A stretch of DNA of 64,000 bases, taken from the NCBI GenBank assembly GCA_018830285.1, contig JAHJSB010000024.1, positions 1 to 64,000 of the forward strand, written 5' to 3'. The notes beneath the pieces are model-generated. The model had not been told where the DNA came from and ran no database searches. It worked only from the letters and a program-made list of their open reading frames with translations. Below, piece after piece: positions 1 to 9,360 of this stretch; position 1 is the stretch's first letter, and every line of letters begins with the position of its first letter. The translations under genes were made by a program, and so were the position numbers. Source of the DNA: Alphaproteobacteria bacterium (GTDB lineage: Bacteria; Pseudomonadota; Alphaproteobacteria; Caulobacterales; Hyphomonadaceae).

Positions 1-5
1 AGAAC

Positions 6-251
6 ATGCCTAAACGTATTATGGAAGGTGTCGTTGTCTCGACGAAGCAGGACAAGACAGCCATCGTTCGCGTCGAGCGTACCTTCACCCACCCGGTGAT
101 GAAAAAGATCGTTCGCCGCTCGAAAAAGTATCACGCCCATGACGAAGGCAATGCCGCCGTCGAAGGCCAGATTGTGACCATCCAGGAATGCCCGCCGCAT
201 TCCAAGCTGAAGCGTTGGGAACTCGTTTCCGGCGAAGGGAGTGACGCATGA
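6..251 (+). CDS. rpsQ: 30S ribosomal protein S17
   Basis: S17 (81 aa) is a primary 16S rRNA-binding protein of the small subunit. The N-terminal segment [19 protein letters not shown] and the following HPVMKK and HAHDE blocks are typical of bacterial S17, and the length is normal. It is the first gene of the window and belongs to the spc operon; rpmC should lie just outside the left edge. Its stop overlaps the rplN start by four bases (ATGA), which implies translational coupling. Confidence 0.97.
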   Translation: MPKRIMEGVVVSTKQDKTAIVRVERTFTHPVMKKIVRRSKKYHAHDEGNAAVEGQIVTIQECPPHSKLKRWELVSGEGSDA

Positions 252-616
252 TCCAGATGCAGAGTAACCTCCGGGTCGCCGACAATTCGGGCGCGCGCCG
301 GGTCCAGTGCATCAAGGTGCTGGGTGGTGCTGGTCGCCGGTACGCTTCTGTGGGCGACGTAATTGTCGTGTCCATCAAGGAAGCGATCCCGACCGGCCGC
401 GTGAAGAAGGGTGACGTCCGCAAGGCCGTTGTCGTTCGCGTCGCCAAGGACATCAATCGTGCAGACGGTTCGACCATCCGGTTCGACTCCAATGCTGCCG
501 TGCTCATCAACAATAATGGTGAGCCAATCGGAACCCGCGTTTTTGGCCCGGTGCCGCGTGAACTTCGCGGCAAGAACCAGGTCAAGATCGCCAATATGGC
601 GCCGGAGGTTTTGTAG
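248..616 (+). CDS. rplN: 50S ribosomal protein L14
   Basis: L14 (122 aa) is a conserved large-subunit protein at the subunit interface, contacting 16S helix 14 in the 70S ribosome. The start [17 protein letters not shown] and the C-terminal block [10 protein letters not shown] are diagnostic, and the length is exactly that of the family. The ATG overlaps the rpsQ stop. rplX follows after two bases, so the genes are read as one message. Confidence 0.98.
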   Translation: MIQMQSNLRVADNSGARRVQCIKVLGGAGRRYASVGDVIVVSIKEAIPTGRVKKGDVRKAVVVRVAKDINRADGSTIRFDSNAAVLINNNGEPIGTRVFGPVPRELRGKNQVKIANMAPEVL

Positions 617-618
617 TC

Positions 619-936
619 ATGGCTGCGAAGATCAAAAAAGGTGACACGGTCATCGTGCTCGCGGGACGCGACAAGGGTTCGAAAGGCGAGGTGCTTAAAG
701 TGCTCGTCGACGAACACCGTGTTGTTGTTCGCGGCGTGAATGTCGTGAAGCGTCACCAGAAGCCAACACAGATGGACCCGGGTGGCATCAAGAATTTTGA
801 AGCCACGATCCACGTGTCCAATGTTGCGCACGCTGATCCACGCGACGGCAAACCCGTCCGCGTCGGTTTCAAGATAGACGAGCATGGCCGCAAGACGCGG
901 TTTGCCAAGCGTTCAGGGGAATCAATCGATGTCTAA
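619..936 (+). CDS. rplX: 50S ribosomal protein L24
   Basis: L24 (105 aa) initiates 50S assembly by binding the 5' end of 23S rRNA. A KOW motif is visible near the N-terminus ([19 protein letters not shown], about residues 6-24), and the middle contains the usual NVVKRHQKP and GGI segments. Its end overlaps the rplE start by eight bases, a tight coupling within the operon. Confidence 0.97.
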   Translation: MAAKIKKGDTVIVLAGRDKGSKGEVLKVLVDEHRVVVRGVNVVKRHQKPTQMDPGGIKNFEATIHVSNVAHADPRDGKPVRVGFKIDEHGRKTRFAKRSGESIDV

Positions 937-1483
937 GGCATACGAACCCCGTCTCAAGACGAAATACCGCGATGAGATCCGGGGCAAACTGCAAGAGCAG
1001 TTCAGCTACTCGAACCCAATGCAGGTTCCGAAACTCGACAAGGTCGTGATCAACATGGGTGTGGGCGAAGCTGTCGCCGACTCCAAGAAGATCAAGTCGG
1101 CCCTGGCCGAACTGGAACGCATCGCGGGCCAGAAGCCAGTGGCCACCGTGGCCCGCAAATCCATCGCCGGCTTCAAGCTGCGCGAAGGTATGCTGATCGG
1201 TTGCAAGGTGACCTTGCGCCGGGACCGCATGTTCGAGTTCCTCGACCGCCTGACCAACATTGCGCTTCCGCGCGTGAAGGACTTCCGTGGTCTGAACGGC
1301 AAGAGCTTCGACGGCATGGGCAACTTTGCCATGGGCCTCAAAGAACACATCGTTTTCCCGGAGATCGCTTACGATCAGGTGGAAGAGATTCGCGGTATGG
1401 ACATCATTGTCTGCACCACCGCCTCAACCAACGAAGAAGCCAAGGCACTGCTCGCCGAATGTGGCTTCCCGTTCCGGAACTAG
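929..1483 (+). CDS. rplE: 50S ribosomal protein L5
   Basis: L5 (184 aa) binds 5S rRNA in the central protuberance and contacts the P-site tRNA. The conserved stretches [25 protein letters not shown] and the aromatic RDFRGLNG are present. The same frame is open upstream to 884, but the family N-terminus ([10 protein letters not shown]) and normal length select the ATG at 929, which lies inside the end of rplX in another frame. Confidence 0.97.
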   Translation: MSKAYEPRLKTKYRDEIRGKLQEQFSYSNPMQVPKLDKVVINMGVGEAVADSKKIKSALAELERIAGQKPVATVARKSIAGFKLREGMLIGCKVTLRRDRMFEFLDRLTNIALPRVKDFRGLNGKSFDGMGNFAMGLKEHIVFPEIAYDQVEEIRGMDIIVCTTASTNEEAKALLAECGFPFRN

Positions 1484-1502
1484 CGCCAGGAGATCTGCTG
1501 AT

Positions 1503-1808
1503 ATGGCAAAGAAGAGCGCAATCGAGAAGAACAACCGGCGTCAGAAGCTTGTTGCCCGCTATGCGGACAAGCGTGCTGAGCTGAAGGCCATCGCGATGGA
1601 CGAGAACCTGACTCTTGAGGAGCGCTTCAAAGCGCGTCTCAAATTGTCAGAGCTTCCTCGGAACTCCGCGCCGAGCCGTGTTCGCAATCGCTGCGAGGTT
1701 ACCGGGCGTCCGCGCGGTTACTATCGTAAATTCAAGATGTCGCGGATCGCGCTCAGGGACCTCGGTTCCACGGGCATGATCCCCGGTCTCGTGAAATCCA
1801 GCTGGTAG
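1503..1808 (+). CDS. rpsN: 30S ribosomal protein S14
   Basis: S14 (101 aa) binds 16S rRNA in the head of the 30S subunit. The protein begins [13 protein letters not shown] and ends ARFKSSW-like (GLVKSSW). At 101 aa and without CxxC pairs, it is the long, zinc-independent form. AGGAG lies about 12 bases upstream of the ATG. The open frame continues upstream from 1326, but that part overlaps rplE and has no S14 similarity. Confidence 0.97.
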   Translation: MAKKSAIEKNNRRQKLVARYADKRAELKAIAMDENLTLEERFKARLKLSELPRNSAPSRVRNRCEVTGRPRGYYRKFKMSRIALRDLGSTGMIPGLVKSSW

Positions 1809-1822
1809 GGAGGAAGAGCTAA

Positions 1823-2218
1823 ATGAACCTTTCTGATCCCCTCGGTGATATGCTGACCCGCATCCGGAACGCCCAGATGCGCGGCATGTCGAAAGTTGTA
1901 ACCCCGGCGTCGAAAATCCGCGCCCGCGTCCTGGATGTCCTCATTAATGAGGGTTACATCCGCGACTATGCGGAAGTGGAAAAAGACGGCCACAAGAACC
2001 TCGAAATCGAGCTAAAGTACTACGAAGGCCAACCGGTCATTTCGGAGATCAAGCGTATCTCCAAACCGGGTCGCCGCGTGTACTCTTCGGTCTCTGACAT
2101 TCCGCTCGTGCGCAATGGCCTTGGCATTTCCATCCTGTCGACTTCGCAGGGTGTCATGTCGGACAATGCCGCACGGACGAAAAATGTCGGTGGCGAAGTG
2201 CTCTGTCGGGTATTCTAG
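1823..2218 (+). CDS. rpsH: 30S ribosomal protein S8
   Basis: S8 (131 aa) binds helix 21 of 16S rRNA and is the usual translational repressor of the spc operon in enterobacteria; whether it does this here cannot be seen. The start [18 protein letters not shown] and the C-terminal STSQGVMSD and GGEVLCRVF blocks are typical. A GGAGGAAGAG ribosome-binding site precedes it. Confidence 0.97.
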   Translation: MNLSDPLGDMLTRIRNAQMRGMSKVVTPASKIRARVLDVLINEGYIRDYAEVEKDGHKNLEIELKYYEGQPVISEIKRISKPGRRVYSSVSDIPLVRNGLGISILSTSQGVMSDNAARTKNVGGEVLCRVF

Positions 2219-2228
2219 GAGAGCGCTG

Positions 2229-2840
2229 ATGTCACGTATTGGAAAACTCGCAGTCCCGGTCCCGAATGGCACGACGGTTTCCGTCAATGGCCAGACGATC
2301 TCGGCAAAAGGCCCCAAGGGCGAAATGACGTTCACCGTCGCGGAAGTCATCACACCGAAGTTCGAGAATAACGAACTTTCGCTGATGCCACGCGCCGACC
2401 TGGTGAAGACGGCAGAAGACAAGATCGCGACTGAAAAGTCGCGTGGCCGCCGCCTGCCTACGTTCGCCGAGGCCCTCGACTCGACGGCCCGCACACAGTG
2501 GGGCACCGCTCGCGCGCGCGCCGCCAACATGGTGCAGGGTGTTTCGGAAGGCTTCACCAAGTCGCTTGAGCTGGTCGGCGTGGGTTACCGCGCGCAGATG
2601 CAGGGCAATGACCTGAAGCTGGCCCTCGGCTTCTCGCACGATGTGATCTACAAGGCGCCGCAAGGCATCTCGCTCGCCTCGTCGAAGCCGACCGAAGTCG
2701 TCATCACGGGTGCTGACAAGCAGTCCGTTGGTCAGGTCGCCGCTGAAATCCGTAAGTATCGTCCGCCTGAGCCGTATAAAGGCAAGGGTATCCGGTACGT
2801 TGGCGAATATGTCCGCCGCAAGGAAGGCAAGAAGAAGTAA
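2229..2840 (+). CDS. rplF: 50S ribosomal protein L6, with an internal insertion
   Basis: L6 lies near the GTPase-associated centre. The N-terminal [12 protein letters not shown], the TEGFTK-like [17 protein letters not shown] and the C-terminal [10 protein letters not shown] blocks are all present. It is 203 aa, against about 177 aa in E. coli. The extra length is a charged segment of roughly 26 residues at about 57-85, between the LMPR and WGTARA segments, with K/E/R-rich helical character. The frame is intact and conserved on both sides, so this looks like a genuine expansion and not an error. Start ATG at 2229 follows a GGAGAG site. Confidence 0.96.
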   Translation: MSRIGKLAVPVPNGTTVSVNGQTISAKGPKGEMTFTVAEVITPKFENNELSLMPRADLVKTAEDKIATEKSRGRRLPTFAEALDSTARTQWGTARARAANMVQGVSEGFTKSLELVGVGYRAQMQGNDLKLALGFSHDVIYKAPQGISLASSKPTEVVITGADKQSVGQVAAEIRKYRPPEPYKGKGIRYVGEYVRRKEGKKK

Positions 2841-2844
2841 GCCA

Positions 2845-3207
2845 ATGAAAAGTTCACGCGAAAAAATGCAGCGCCGCGCTCAGCGGGTCCGCACAAAGCT
2901 CCGCAAGGTCGCCGAAGGGCGCCCACGCCTGTCGGTTGCGCGCAGCCACAAGAACATTTCTGCCCAGATCATCGACGACGAAAAGGGCGTAACGCTCGCT
3001 TCGGCATCGACCCTGGAAAAGGATGTCCTGGGCAAGTCCAAGACTGGCGCTGATTCTGCTGCTGCCGCCCTCGTTGGCAAAGCGCTCGCCGAGCGTGCCA
3101 AGAAGGCCGGTGTCGAGGACGTCGTGTTTGATCGCGGCGGCTACATGTTCCACGGCCGGGTGAAAGCCCTGGCAGACGCCGCCCGTGAGGGCGGCCTCAA
3201 ATTCTAG
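2845..3207 (+). CDS. rplR: 50S ribosomal protein L18
   Basis: L18 (120 aa) binds 5S rRNA together with L5. The basic N-terminus ([16 protein letters not shown]) and the conserved [20 protein letters not shown] and [23 protein letters not shown] blocks identify it. The start codon is four bases after the rplF stop. The frame is open upstream but only inside rplF. Confidence 0.97.
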   Translation: MKSSREKMQRRAQRVRTKLRKVAEGRPRLSVARSHKNISAQIIDDEKGVTLASASTLEKDVLGKSKTGADSAAAALVGKALAERAKKAGVEDVVFDRGGYMFHGRVKALADAAREGGLKF

Positions 3208-3218
3208 GGAGAAGCCAA

Positions 3219-3797
3219 ATGGCTGAAGAAAGAGGACGAGGCCGCCGTCGCGATCGTGAGGAAGAAGTTTCCGAGATCGTCGACAAGCTGGTTGGAATCA
3301 ACCGCGTCGCCAAGACGGTGAAGGGCGGCAAGAACTTCGGTTTCGCTGCGCTCGTCGTGGTCGGCGACCAGAAGGGCCGCGCAGGCTTCGGCAAGGGCAA
3401 GGCCCGCGAAGTGCCTGAGGCGATCCGCAAGGCAACCGAAGAAGCCAAGCGCAACATGGTGCGCGTGCCGCTTCGCGAAGGCCGCACGCTTCACCATGAC
3501 GGCAAGGGCCGCCACGGTGCTGGCAAGGTTGTGCTCCGCGCAGCGCCTCCGGGTACGGGCGTTATCGCCGGTGGTCCGATGCGCGCTGTGATGGAAGTGC
3601 TTGGCGTCCAGGACGTTGTCGGCAAGTCGATCGGTTCGTCGAACCCGTACAACATGGTTCGCGCCACGTTTGATGCTCTTAAAGAACAAGCCAGCCCGCG
3701 GTCTGTCGCTTCCAAGCGCGGCCTCAAGGTTCAGGATGTTGTCGGTCGTCGTACCGATGGTGCATCCGAAGCCGGCATGGCCGACATCGTAAGCTAG
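3219..3797 (+). CDS. rpsE: 30S ribosomal protein S5
   Basis: S5 (192 aa) acts in decoding fidelity and mRNA unwinding at the entry channel. The N-terminal domain carries the double-stranded-RNA-binding region ([27 protein letters not shown]) and the C-terminal domain has the family [29 protein letters not shown] region. A GGGAGAAGCC ribosome-binding site lies upstream, in the short gap after rplR. Confidence 0.97.
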   Translation: MAEERGRGRRRDREEEVSEIVDKLVGINRVAKTVKGGKNFGFAALVVVGDQKGRAGFGKGKAREVPEAIRKATEEAKRNMVRVPLREGRTLHHDGKGRHGAGKVVLRAAPPGTGVIAGGPMRAVMEVLGVQDVVGKSIGSSNPYNMVRATFDALKEQASPRSVASKRGLKVQDVVGRRTDGASEAGMADIVS

Positions 3798-3810
3798 AGG
3801 GACAGGCGAC

Positions 3811-3996
3811 ATGGCGAAGAAAATGCTCACCGTCCGTCAAACGGGCAGCCCGATCGGCCGCGATCCCAGCCAGCGCCAGACGCTGATGGGTCTTGGCCTG
3901 AACAAGGTTGGCCGTACGAAGGAACTTGAAGATACTGCGCCTGTGCGTGGTATGATCCGCAAAGTGGCCCACTTGGTCGAGGTGGTCAGCGAGTAG
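3811..3996 (+). CDS. rpmD: 50S ribosomal protein L30
   Basis: L30 (61 aa) is a small single-domain 23S rRNA-binding protein. The sequence has the family core: [12 protein letters not shown] followed by [18 protein letters not shown] and [15 protein letters not shown]. It sits between rpsE and rplO, its standard place. AGGGACAGGCG precedes the ATG. Confidence 0.97.
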   Translation: MAKKMLTVRQTGSPIGRDPSQRQTLMGLGLNKVGRTKELEDTAPVRGMIRKVAHLVEVVSE

Positions 3997-4053
3997 CGCG
4001 ACTAGCGTGACCTGGCTGCCGTCTATCAGAATAGATTATCGGAAGATAAAGCG

Positions 4054-4533
4054 ATGAAACTCAACGATCTGTCCCCAGCTGAGGGCTCCACCAAGAACCG
4101 CATGCGCGTTGGTCGCGGTGTCGGGTCGGGTAAAGGCAAGACAGCCGGTCGCGGCGTCAAAGGCCAGAAGGCGCGTTCGGGCGTTGCCGTGAACGGTTTC
4201 GAAGGCGGCCAGATGCCGATCTACATGCGTCTGCCAAAGCGCGGCTTCACGGCGCGCAACTCGAAGTCGCACGCCTGGATCAACCTTGGCCGTCTCGGCA
4301 AGGCGATAGAAGAGGGCAAGCTCGACGCCAAGAACGTAACCGAGGACACGCTGATGGCAGCGGGCCTGATCAACAAGCTCGGCGACGGTGTGCGCCTGCT
4401 TGCCAAGGGTGACGCGCCCAAAAAGGTCAACATTACAGTGACCGGCGCCTCGAAAGCGGCCATTGAAGCCATCGAGAAGGCAGGTGGAACGGTCACCTTG
4501 ACGGGTCCCACGAAAGACACAGCTGAAGTTTAA
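4054..4533 (+). CDS. rplO: 50S ribosomal protein L15
   Basis: L15 (159 aa) is a late-assembly 50S protein. The Gly/Lys/Arg-rich N-terminal extension ([20 protein letters not shown]) and the [18 protein letters not shown] block identify it. A 57-base spacer separates it from rpmD, wider than other spacers in this operon; GGAAGATAAAG forms its ribosome-binding site. A stem-loop follows before secY. Confidence 0.97.
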   Translation: MKLNDLSPAEGSTKNRMRVGRGVGSGKGKTAGRGVKGQKARSGVAVNGFEGGQMPIYMRLPKRGFTARNSKSHAWINLGRLGKAIEEGKLDAKNVTEDTLMAAGLINKLGDGVRLLAKGDAPKKVNITVTGASKAAIEAIEKAGGTVTLTGPTKDTAEV

Positions 4534-4571
4534 TCAGCGGTTTTTTCCGGGCACCCCTTCACAAACACTGT

Positions 4572-4604
4572 TTCGCCGCCGATTTTGGCGGCGAATGCTT
4601 TTTC
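4572..4604 (+). terminator. Intrinsic-terminator-like hairpin between rplO and secY
   Basis: A perfect 9-bp stem (TTCGCCGCC, 4572-4580, pairing with GGCGGCGAA, 4587-4595) with a six-base loop is followed by TGCTTTTTC. secY is normally co-transcribed with the spc operon, so this would act as a partial terminator or attenuator, or as an RNA-processing site that lowers secY expression relative to the ribosomal genes. That role is inferred. Confidence 0.6.
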
Positions 4605-4622
4605 AGGGAGGCTGAACGGCCG

Positions 4623-5969
4623 ATGGCGAATGCTGCAGAACAAATGGCTCGCAACGTCAATTTTGCGAGCTTCGGGAAAGCCAAGGACCTCCAGAGCCGG
4701 ATCCTGTTCACGCTGGCGATTCTCGTCCTCTACCGGCTAGGCACGTTCATCCCGATTCCCGGCCTCGACCCGTCCCAGTACGCAAGCCTGTTCGCCAGCC
4801 AGTCCAGCGGCATTCTCGGGTCCATGAACCTGTTTGCCGGCGGCGCCGTCGAGCGTATGGGCGTCTTCGCCCTGAACGTGATGCCCTACATCACCGCGTC
4901 GATCATCATCCAGATGATGACGTCGGCGTCCCCCACGCTTGAAAAACTCAAGAAAGAGGGCGAATCGGGCCGCAAGCAGATCAACCAGTACACCCGGTAC
5001 CTGACGCTCGCATTCGCGATTGTTCAGTCGTTCGCGATCGCCGGCGGCCTGTCGGCTGTCCGCATCGAGGGCATCGCGCCGTGGTTCTTCATCCTGACCG
5101 GCGTCGTGACGCTGACCGGCGGCACCATGCTGCTGATGTGGATGGGCGAGCAGATCACCGCACGTGGCATCGGCAACGGCATCTCGCTGATCATCTTTGC
5201 AGGCATCGTGGCGGAGCTGCCACGCGCGATTTTCAACCTGATCACACAGGCCCGCACGACGTCCGTGAACATCGTCTTCGTGATTGCGATCGCAGCCATG
5301 GTCATCGCTCTGGTCATGTTCATCGTGTTCATGGAGCGCTCGCAGCGCCGATTGCTGATCCAGTATCCCAAGCGCCAGCAGTCGCAGGGATTCGCACAAG
5401 GCCAGCGCAGCTTCCTGCCGCTCAAGATCAACACATCGGGCGTTATTCCGCCGATCTTCGCTTCGGCCCTGCTGATGCTGCCGATGACGGCGATCGGTTT
5501 CCTCGGAGGCAATGTCGCCGATGGCGGCGGCAGCGGTATTCTCGGCATTCTGGCGACTCACTTCTCGCCGGGGTCGTGGACCTACATCATCACGCAGGCT
5601 GTCCTGATCGCCTTCTTCTGCTTCTTCTACACGTCGATCATGTTCAACCCGGAAGAGACTGCAGACAATCTGCGCAAGTATGGCGGGTTCATTCCCGGCA
5701 TCCGTCCCGGTTCGAACACGGCGGCCTATATCGACTATGTCCTGACGCGCCTGACCACGATTGGTGCCCTCTACCTGGTCTTCGTCTGCATCCTTCCTGA
5801 ACTCCTGCGTCGCTACTTCCCCGAGATCCCGTTTTATATAGGTGGGACATCTCTACTCATTGTGGTTTCTGTAACAATGGATACGGTTACGCAGATTCAG
5901 TCGCATTTGATCGCGCACCAGTATGAAGGCATGATCAAGAAGTCGAAGCTCGGGGGCCGCAAGAAATGA
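4623..5969 (+). CDS. secY: Protein translocase subunit SecY
   Basis: SecY (448 aa) is the channel-forming subunit of the SecYEG translocon in the inner membrane. Ten transmembrane segments can be placed along the sequence. Conserved blocks include [11 protein letters not shown] after TM1, the plug-region [23 protein letters not shown], and the cytosolic loop ending with the GFIPGIRPG block. The GGGAGG ribosome-binding site is ten bases upstream of the ATG. The stop overlaps the adk start by four bases. Confidence 0.98.
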   Translation: MANAAEQMARNVNFASFGKAKDLQSRILFTLAILVLYRLGTFIPIPGLDPSQYASLFASQSSGILGSMNLFAGGAVERMGVFALNVMPYITASIIIQMMTSASPTLEKLKKEGESGRKQINQYTRYLTLAFAIVQSFAIAGGLSAVRIEGIAPWFFILTGVVTLTGGTMLLMWMGEQITARGIGNGISLIIFAGIVAELPRAIFNLITQARTTSVNIVFVIAIAAMVIALVMFIVFMERSQRRLLIQYPKRQQSQGFAQGQRSFLPLKINTSGVIPPIFASALLMLPMTAIGFLGGNVADGGGSGILGILATHFSPGSWTYIITQAVLIAFFCFFYTSIMFNPEETADNLRKYGGFIPGIRPGSNTAAYIDYVLTRLTTIGALYLVFVCILPELLRRYFPEIPFYIGGTSLLIVVSVTMDTVTQIQSHLIAHQYEGMIKKSKLGGRKK

Positions 5970-6535
5970 ATTTGATACTATTCGGGCCGCCTGCGGCCGG
6001 AAAGGGTACACAAGCCAAACGCCTGGTGGCGGAGCGCGGATTCGTCCAGCTTTCCACCGGCGACATGTTGCGCGCTGCGCGGGCCTCAGGCTCTGAGCTC
6101 GGCGAGCGCGTGTCCCAGATCATGGACGAGGGCGGCCTTGTGTCGGACGAGATCGTGATCGCGCTGATCGATGAGCAGCTGGAAGTGCAGGCCGGTGCGC
6201 CGGGCTTCATCTTCGACGGATTTCCGCGCACGGTCGGCCAGGCAGAGGCGCTGGATACGTTACTGGAATCACGCGGCAGTGCCGTGGATCTCGTGATCCG
6301 CATGCTGGTCGATGATGACAAGCTGCTGTCCCGCGTGACCAAACGGTTCGAGGAGCAGGGCCGGAAAGACGACAATCCGGAGACTTTCTCGCGCCGGCTT
6401 GAAAAATACTATGAAGATACAGCGCCCTTGCTGCCGATCTACGCTGAACGCGGCGTACTGGTCGAGATCGACGGAATGGGTGAAATTGACACGGTCGCGT
6501 CCGAAATTGACACGGCCCTGAAACAGACCGCCTAA
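5966..6535 (+). CDS. adk: Adenylate kinase, short-lid form
   Basis: Adenylate kinase interconverts ATP + AMP and 2 ADP. The P-loop [13 protein letters not shown] is at residues 5-17, the AMP-binding LSTGDMLRA follows, and [13 protein letters not shown] is the conserved core motif. At 189 aa it lacks the long zinc-type lid; the lid region is replaced by the short [15 protein letters not shown] segment seen in many alphaproteobacteria. It is translationally coupled to secY through an ATGA overlap, a common secY-adk arrangement. Confidence 0.97.
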   Translation: MNLILFGPPAAGKGTQAKRLVAERGFVQLSTGDMLRAARASGSELGERVSQIMDEGGLVSDEIVIALIDEQLEVQAGAPGFIFDGFPRTVGQAEALDTLLESRGSAVDLVIRMLVDDDKLLSRVTKRFEEQGRKDDNPETFSRRLEKYYEDTAPLLPIYAERGVLVEIDGMGEIDTVASEIDTALKQTA

Positions 6536-6551
6536 AGCTGGGATTCCGCTG

Positions 6552-6579
6552 TTGACGCGGGAATTTGCGGGGCTATAAG
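6552..6579 (+). promoter_or_regulatory. Probable sigma70-type promoter of the alpha operon
   Basis: TTGACG (6552-6557) and TATAAG (6574-6579) are separated by 16 bases, each matching the consensus at five of six positions. It lies in the 146-base gap between adk and rpsM, about 100 bases upstream of the rpsM start, and so would give rpsM-rpsK-rpoA-rplQ its own transcription in addition to read-through from the spc operon. Confidence 0.6.
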
Positions 6580-6681
6580 CCTCTTCTCTTAGCTTAAGGC
6601 TTAATCGCCAGTGCGCGACGGGGCGGGATCCGCCCCCTTGCGCTCTTTATGTTTGAAACAGTCGCTTCAGGAGTAACGGCT

Positions 6682-7050
6682 TTGGCCCGTATTGCAGGCG
6701 TTAACATCCCGACCAACAAGCGCGTTGAAATCGCGCTACGTTATATTCACGGCATTGGTCCGGCGATGGCACGCGAAATCATCGAAAAAGTGGGCATTGA
6801 GCCTGCACGCCGCGTTGCGGAACTGTCTGACGCCGAAGTCATTGGCATTCGTGAGGCGATCGACGCCGGCTACATGGTCGAAGGCGACCTTCGCCGCGAC
6901 ACGTCGATGAACATCAAGCGCCTGATGGACCTGGGTTGCTATCGCGGCCTGCGCCATCGTCGCAAGCTGCCTGTCCGTGGCCAGCGCACCCATACAAATG
7001 CCCGTACCCGCAAGGGCCCGGCCAAGCCGATCGCCGGCAAGAAGAAATAG
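6682..7050 (+). CDS. rpsM: 30S ribosomal protein S13, TTG start
   Basis: S13 (122 aa) contacts 5S rRNA, L5 and the tRNAs from the 30S head. The family sequence begins (M)[13 protein letters not shown], which places the start at the TTG at 6682. This TTG has a clean AGGAG (6669-6673) eight bases upstream. An ATG at 6649 in the same frame would add 11 residues ([11 protein letters not shown]) not found in S13 and has no ribosome-binding site. The C-terminal [14 protein letters not shown] block is typical. Confidence 0.96.
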   Translation: MARIAGVNIPTNKRVEIALRYIHGIGPAMAREIIEKVGIEPARRVAELSDAEVIGIREAIDAGYMVEGDLRRDTSMNIKRLMDLGCYRGLRHRRKLPVRGQRTHTNARTRKGPAKPIAGKKK

Positions 7051-7062
7051 GATCACACCGAC

Positions 7063-7455
7063 ATGGCCCGCGATACAACCACACGAGTCCGCCGCAGAGA
7101 GCGCAAGAACATTACCACTGGTATTGTTCATGTGAACTCGAGCTTCAACAATACGATGGTCACGATCACCGACGCACAGGGAAACGCGATTTCCTGGTCG
7201 TCTTCAGGTGTCGTTGGCTTCAAGGGCTCGCGCAAGTCGACGCCTTATGCTGCGCAGATGGCTGCTGAAGACGCTGCGAAGAAAGCCCAGGAGCACGGCC
7301 TCCAGACGGTTGAAGTGAACGTGCGCGGACCGGGTTCGGGTCGTGAGAGTGCCCTGCGTGCGCTTCAGGCTGTCGGCCTCACGGTGACGTCGATCAATGA
7401 CACGACGCCGATCCCGCACAATGGATGCCGCCCGCCGAAGCGCCGCCGCGTCTAA
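7063..7455 (+). CDS. rpsK: 30S ribosomal protein S11
   Basis: S11 (130 aa) lies in the platform of the 30S subunit near the mRNA exit. The conserved core [34 protein letters not shown] and the C-terminal [12 protein letters not shown] are present, and the length is standard. It is separated from rpsM by 12 bases and is read in the alpha operon. Confidence 0.98.
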   Translation: MARDTTTRVRRRERKNITTGIVHVNSSFNNTMVTITDAQGNAISWSSSGVVGFKGSRKSTPYAAQMAAEDAAKKAQEHGLQTVEVNVRGPGSGRESALRALQAVGLTVTSINDTTPIPHNGCRPPKRRRV

Positions 7456-7469
7456 CTAAACCATTTCCT

Positions 7470-7488
7470 GCGGCGCACTTTGCGCCGC
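7470..7488 (+). other. Perfect 8-bp hairpin in the rpsK-rpoA spacer
   Basis: GCGGCGCA (7470-7477) pairs perfectly with TGCGCCGC (7481-7488) around a three-base loop. No U-run follows directly, so it is not a standard terminator. It lies 26 bases upstream of rpoA and may be an mRNA-processing or stability element; function is not established. Confidence 0.5.
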
Positions 7489-7513
7489 TTGCCGCTTTCA
7501 AGGAAAGTCGCCC

Positions 7514-8557
7514 ATGGCTGACAAAGAACTTATCTCCGTCAACGACCGCAACTGGAAAGAGCTGATCCGTCCGAACCGTCCTGTGGTTCAGGCAGGATAC
7601 GACACCAAGCGGAAAGCAAAGCTGGTCATCGAGCCGCTTGAGCGCGGCTACGGCACGACGCTCGGCAACGCGCTGCGCCGCGTGCTCCTGTCGTCGCTTC
7701 AGGGCGCGGCCATCATTGGCGTGCAGATCGACGGCGTGGTTCACGAGTTCTCTGCGATCCCGGGCGTCCGCGAAGACGTTACCACGATCGTGCTGAACCT
7801 GAAGCAGGTCGCCATATTCATGGAATCCGACACACCCAAGCGGATGGTGCTGAAGGCGAAAGGTCCGGGCGAAGTTAAAGCCGGCCAGATCGAAACGCCA
7901 GCTGACAGCAAGATCCTCAACCCCGACCTCGTCATCTGTACGCTGGACGACGGCGCGGAAGTCCGCATGGAATTCACTGTCGCCACCGGCAAGGGCTATG
8001 TGCCTGCCGATGCGCACCGTCCCGAAGATGCCCCGATCGGATATATTCCGATTGACGCGATCTACAGCCCTGTCCGCCGCGTTGCGTACCTGGTCGAAGA
8101 CACGCGTGAAGGCACCGTGCTGGACTATGACAAACTGACGCTCGACATCGATACAGATGGTTCTGTCACGCCGGAAGATGCGGTCGCCTATGCGGCCCGC
8201 ATCCTTCAGGACCAGCTCCAGCTGTTCATCAATTTCGAAGAGCCAACTCTCGAAGTAGGCCAGGCTGCAGAAGAAACCGACCTCGGCTTCAATCCCGTCC
8301 TCCTCAAGAAGGTCGACGAGCTGGAACTGTCCGTGCGTTCGGCAAACTGCCTGAAGAACGACAATATCGTCTATATCGGCGACCTCATCCAGAAATCCGA
8401 AGCAGAGATGCTGCGTACGCCGAACTTCGGCCGCAAGTCGCTGAACGAGATCAAGGAAGTCCTCGCTGGCATGGGCCTGCATCTCGGCATGGAAGTGCCG
8501 GACTGGCCGCCTGAAGACATCGAAGGCCTTGCCAAGAAATACGACGACCACCTATAG
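7514..8557 (+). CDS. rpoA: DNA-directed RNA polymerase subunit alpha
   Basis: The alpha subunit (347 aa) dimerises to nucleate core RNA polymerase. The N-terminal domain carries [27 protein letters not shown] sequence (about residues 38-60), and the C-terminal domain, which binds UP elements and activators, carries [15 protein letters not shown] and [21 protein letters not shown] helices. It is slightly longer than E. coli RpoA (329 aa), as usual for alphaproteobacteria. AAGGAAAG is the ribosome-binding site. Confidence 0.98.
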   Translation: MADKELISVNDRNWKELIRPNRPVVQAGYDTKRKAKLVIEPLERGYGTTLGNALRRVLLSSLQGAAIIGVQIDGVVHEFSAIPGVREDVTTIVLNLKQVAIFMESDTPKRMVLKAKGPGEVKAGQIETPADSKILNPDLVICTLDDGAEVRMEFTVATGKGYVPADAHRPEDAPIGYIPIDAIYSPVRRVAYLVEDTREGTVLDYDKLTLDIDTDGSVTPEDAVAYAARILQDQLQLFINFEEPTLEVGQAAEETDLGFNPVLLKKVDELELSVRSANCLKNDNIVYIGDLIQKSEAEMLRTPNFGRKSLNEIKEVLAGMGLHLGMEVPDWPPEDIEGLAKKYDDHL

Positions 8558-8608
8558 GACCCGATCAATCTGATTACGGGGGCCTGATCACCTCCAGAGG
8601 ACACGACA

Positions 8609-9031
8609 ATGCGCCACGGACTAGCCCATCGCAAACTGAACAAGACAAGCTCGCACCGCAAGGCGATGTTCGCGAACATGGCTGCAAGCCTGATCACGCA
8701 CGAGCAGATCATGACGACCCTTCCGAAAGCGAAGGAAATGGCGCCACTTATGGACAAGCTGATCACGCTTGCCAAGAAGGGTGACCTTGCAGCACGCCGT
8801 CAGGCCATCGCGAAAGTCCGCGACGAAGACGCTGTCCGCAAGCTGTTCGAGGTAATGGGCGACCGTTACAAGGACCGCAATGGCGGCTACACGCGCGTGA
8901 TGAAAGCCGGCAACCGTCCGGGTGACAACGCGCCGGTGGCTGTGCTCGAACTGGTCGACCGTGACGAGAGCGCCAAGGGAGCCGCCGACAAGGCCCGCCA
9001 CCAGGCCGAAATGGACGCAATGGACGACTAG
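8609..9031 (+). CDS. rplQ: 50S ribosomal protein L17
   Basis: L17 (140 aa) lies near the peptide exit tunnel. The N-terminus [20 protein letters not shown] and the following [13 protein letters not shown] are diagnostic. The C-terminal tail is charged ([22 protein letters not shown]), a variable feature of the family. It closes the alpha operon and is followed by a strong terminator. Confidence 0.97.
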   Translation: MRHGLAHRKLNKTSSHRKAMFANMAASLITHEQIMTTLPKAKEMAPLMDKLITLAKKGDLAARRQAIAKVRDEDAVRKLFEVMGDRYKDRNGGYTRVMKAGNRPGDNAPVAVLELVDRDESAKGAADKARHQAEMDAMDD

Positions 9032-9054
9032 TCCTCTGCGACACGCCAGAATTC

Positions 9055-9087
9055 AAAACCCCCGGACGGAAACGTCCGGGGGTTTTT
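9055..9087 (+). terminator. Rho-independent terminator of the alpha operon
   Basis: A CCCCCGGACG / CGTCCGGGGG stem with a GAAA tetraloop is preceded by A residues and followed by TTTTTCTT. It lies 24 bases after the rplQ stop and is one of the clearest terminators in the window. Confidence 0.92.
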
Positions 9088-9101
9088 CTTTGGCGGCGCA
9101 G

Positions 9102-9131
9102 TTGACAGTTAACCATTGGCGGCGTTATACG
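9102..9131 (+). promoter_or_regulatory. Promoter-like -35/-10 pair upstream of the 9361 gene
   Basis: A consensus TTGACA (9102-9107) is followed after 18 bases by TATACG (9126-9131). Transcription from here would produce a leader of roughly 220 nt before the ATG at 9361. The -35 match is perfect and the -10 is partial. Confidence 0.55.
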
Positions 9132-9196
9132 CCGCCCCTCGCTGCCGGGCCGTCCTGAGAAGGATGGCCTGCCAGCCCAACCGGAAGAGACCTGAG

Positions 9197-9286
9197 ATGA
9201 AGCTGAGTTGTACAAAAACGACCAGCTCCTCGCGATTGCGGGGAGCGCCGTCAGCGTCCCCCGCGCTTTGGCCGGTGGACGCCTGA
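9197..9286 (+). CDS. Possible 29-codon leader ORF
   Basis: A small ORF (begins MKLSCTKTTSSSRL, ends PVDA) with GGAAGAGA about nine bases upstream lies between the promoter-like pair at 9102 and the gene at 9361. It has no recognised family and no run of one regulatory codon apart from three Ser. It could be a leader peptide that affects the downstream gene. Evidence is only position and a plausible ribosome-binding site. Confidence 0.25.
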   Translation: MKLSCTKTTSSSRLRGAPSASPALWPVDA

Positions 9287-9360
9287 CCTCGCATTGATGA
9301 TTTGAATCCGCCGCCGCTGAACCCTGGTTCCAGCAAACGCGATTTGAAAGGAGGTGGATC

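Larger units (their letters stand above)
9032..9360 (+). other. 329-base leader/intergenic region with terminator, promoter and mini-ORF
   Basis: This gap holds the alpha-operon terminator, the promoter-like pair at 9102-9131, and a possible 29-codon leader ORF at 9197-9286 (begins MKLSCTKTTSSSRL, ends PVDA) preceded by GGAAGAGA. Inside that ORF a GC-rich stem forms around 9239-9262 (GCGGGGA pairing with TCCCCCGC). Just before 9361 is GAAAGGAGGTGGATC, a nearly complete complement of the 16S 3' end. No RNA family was recognised. Confidence 0.4.
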
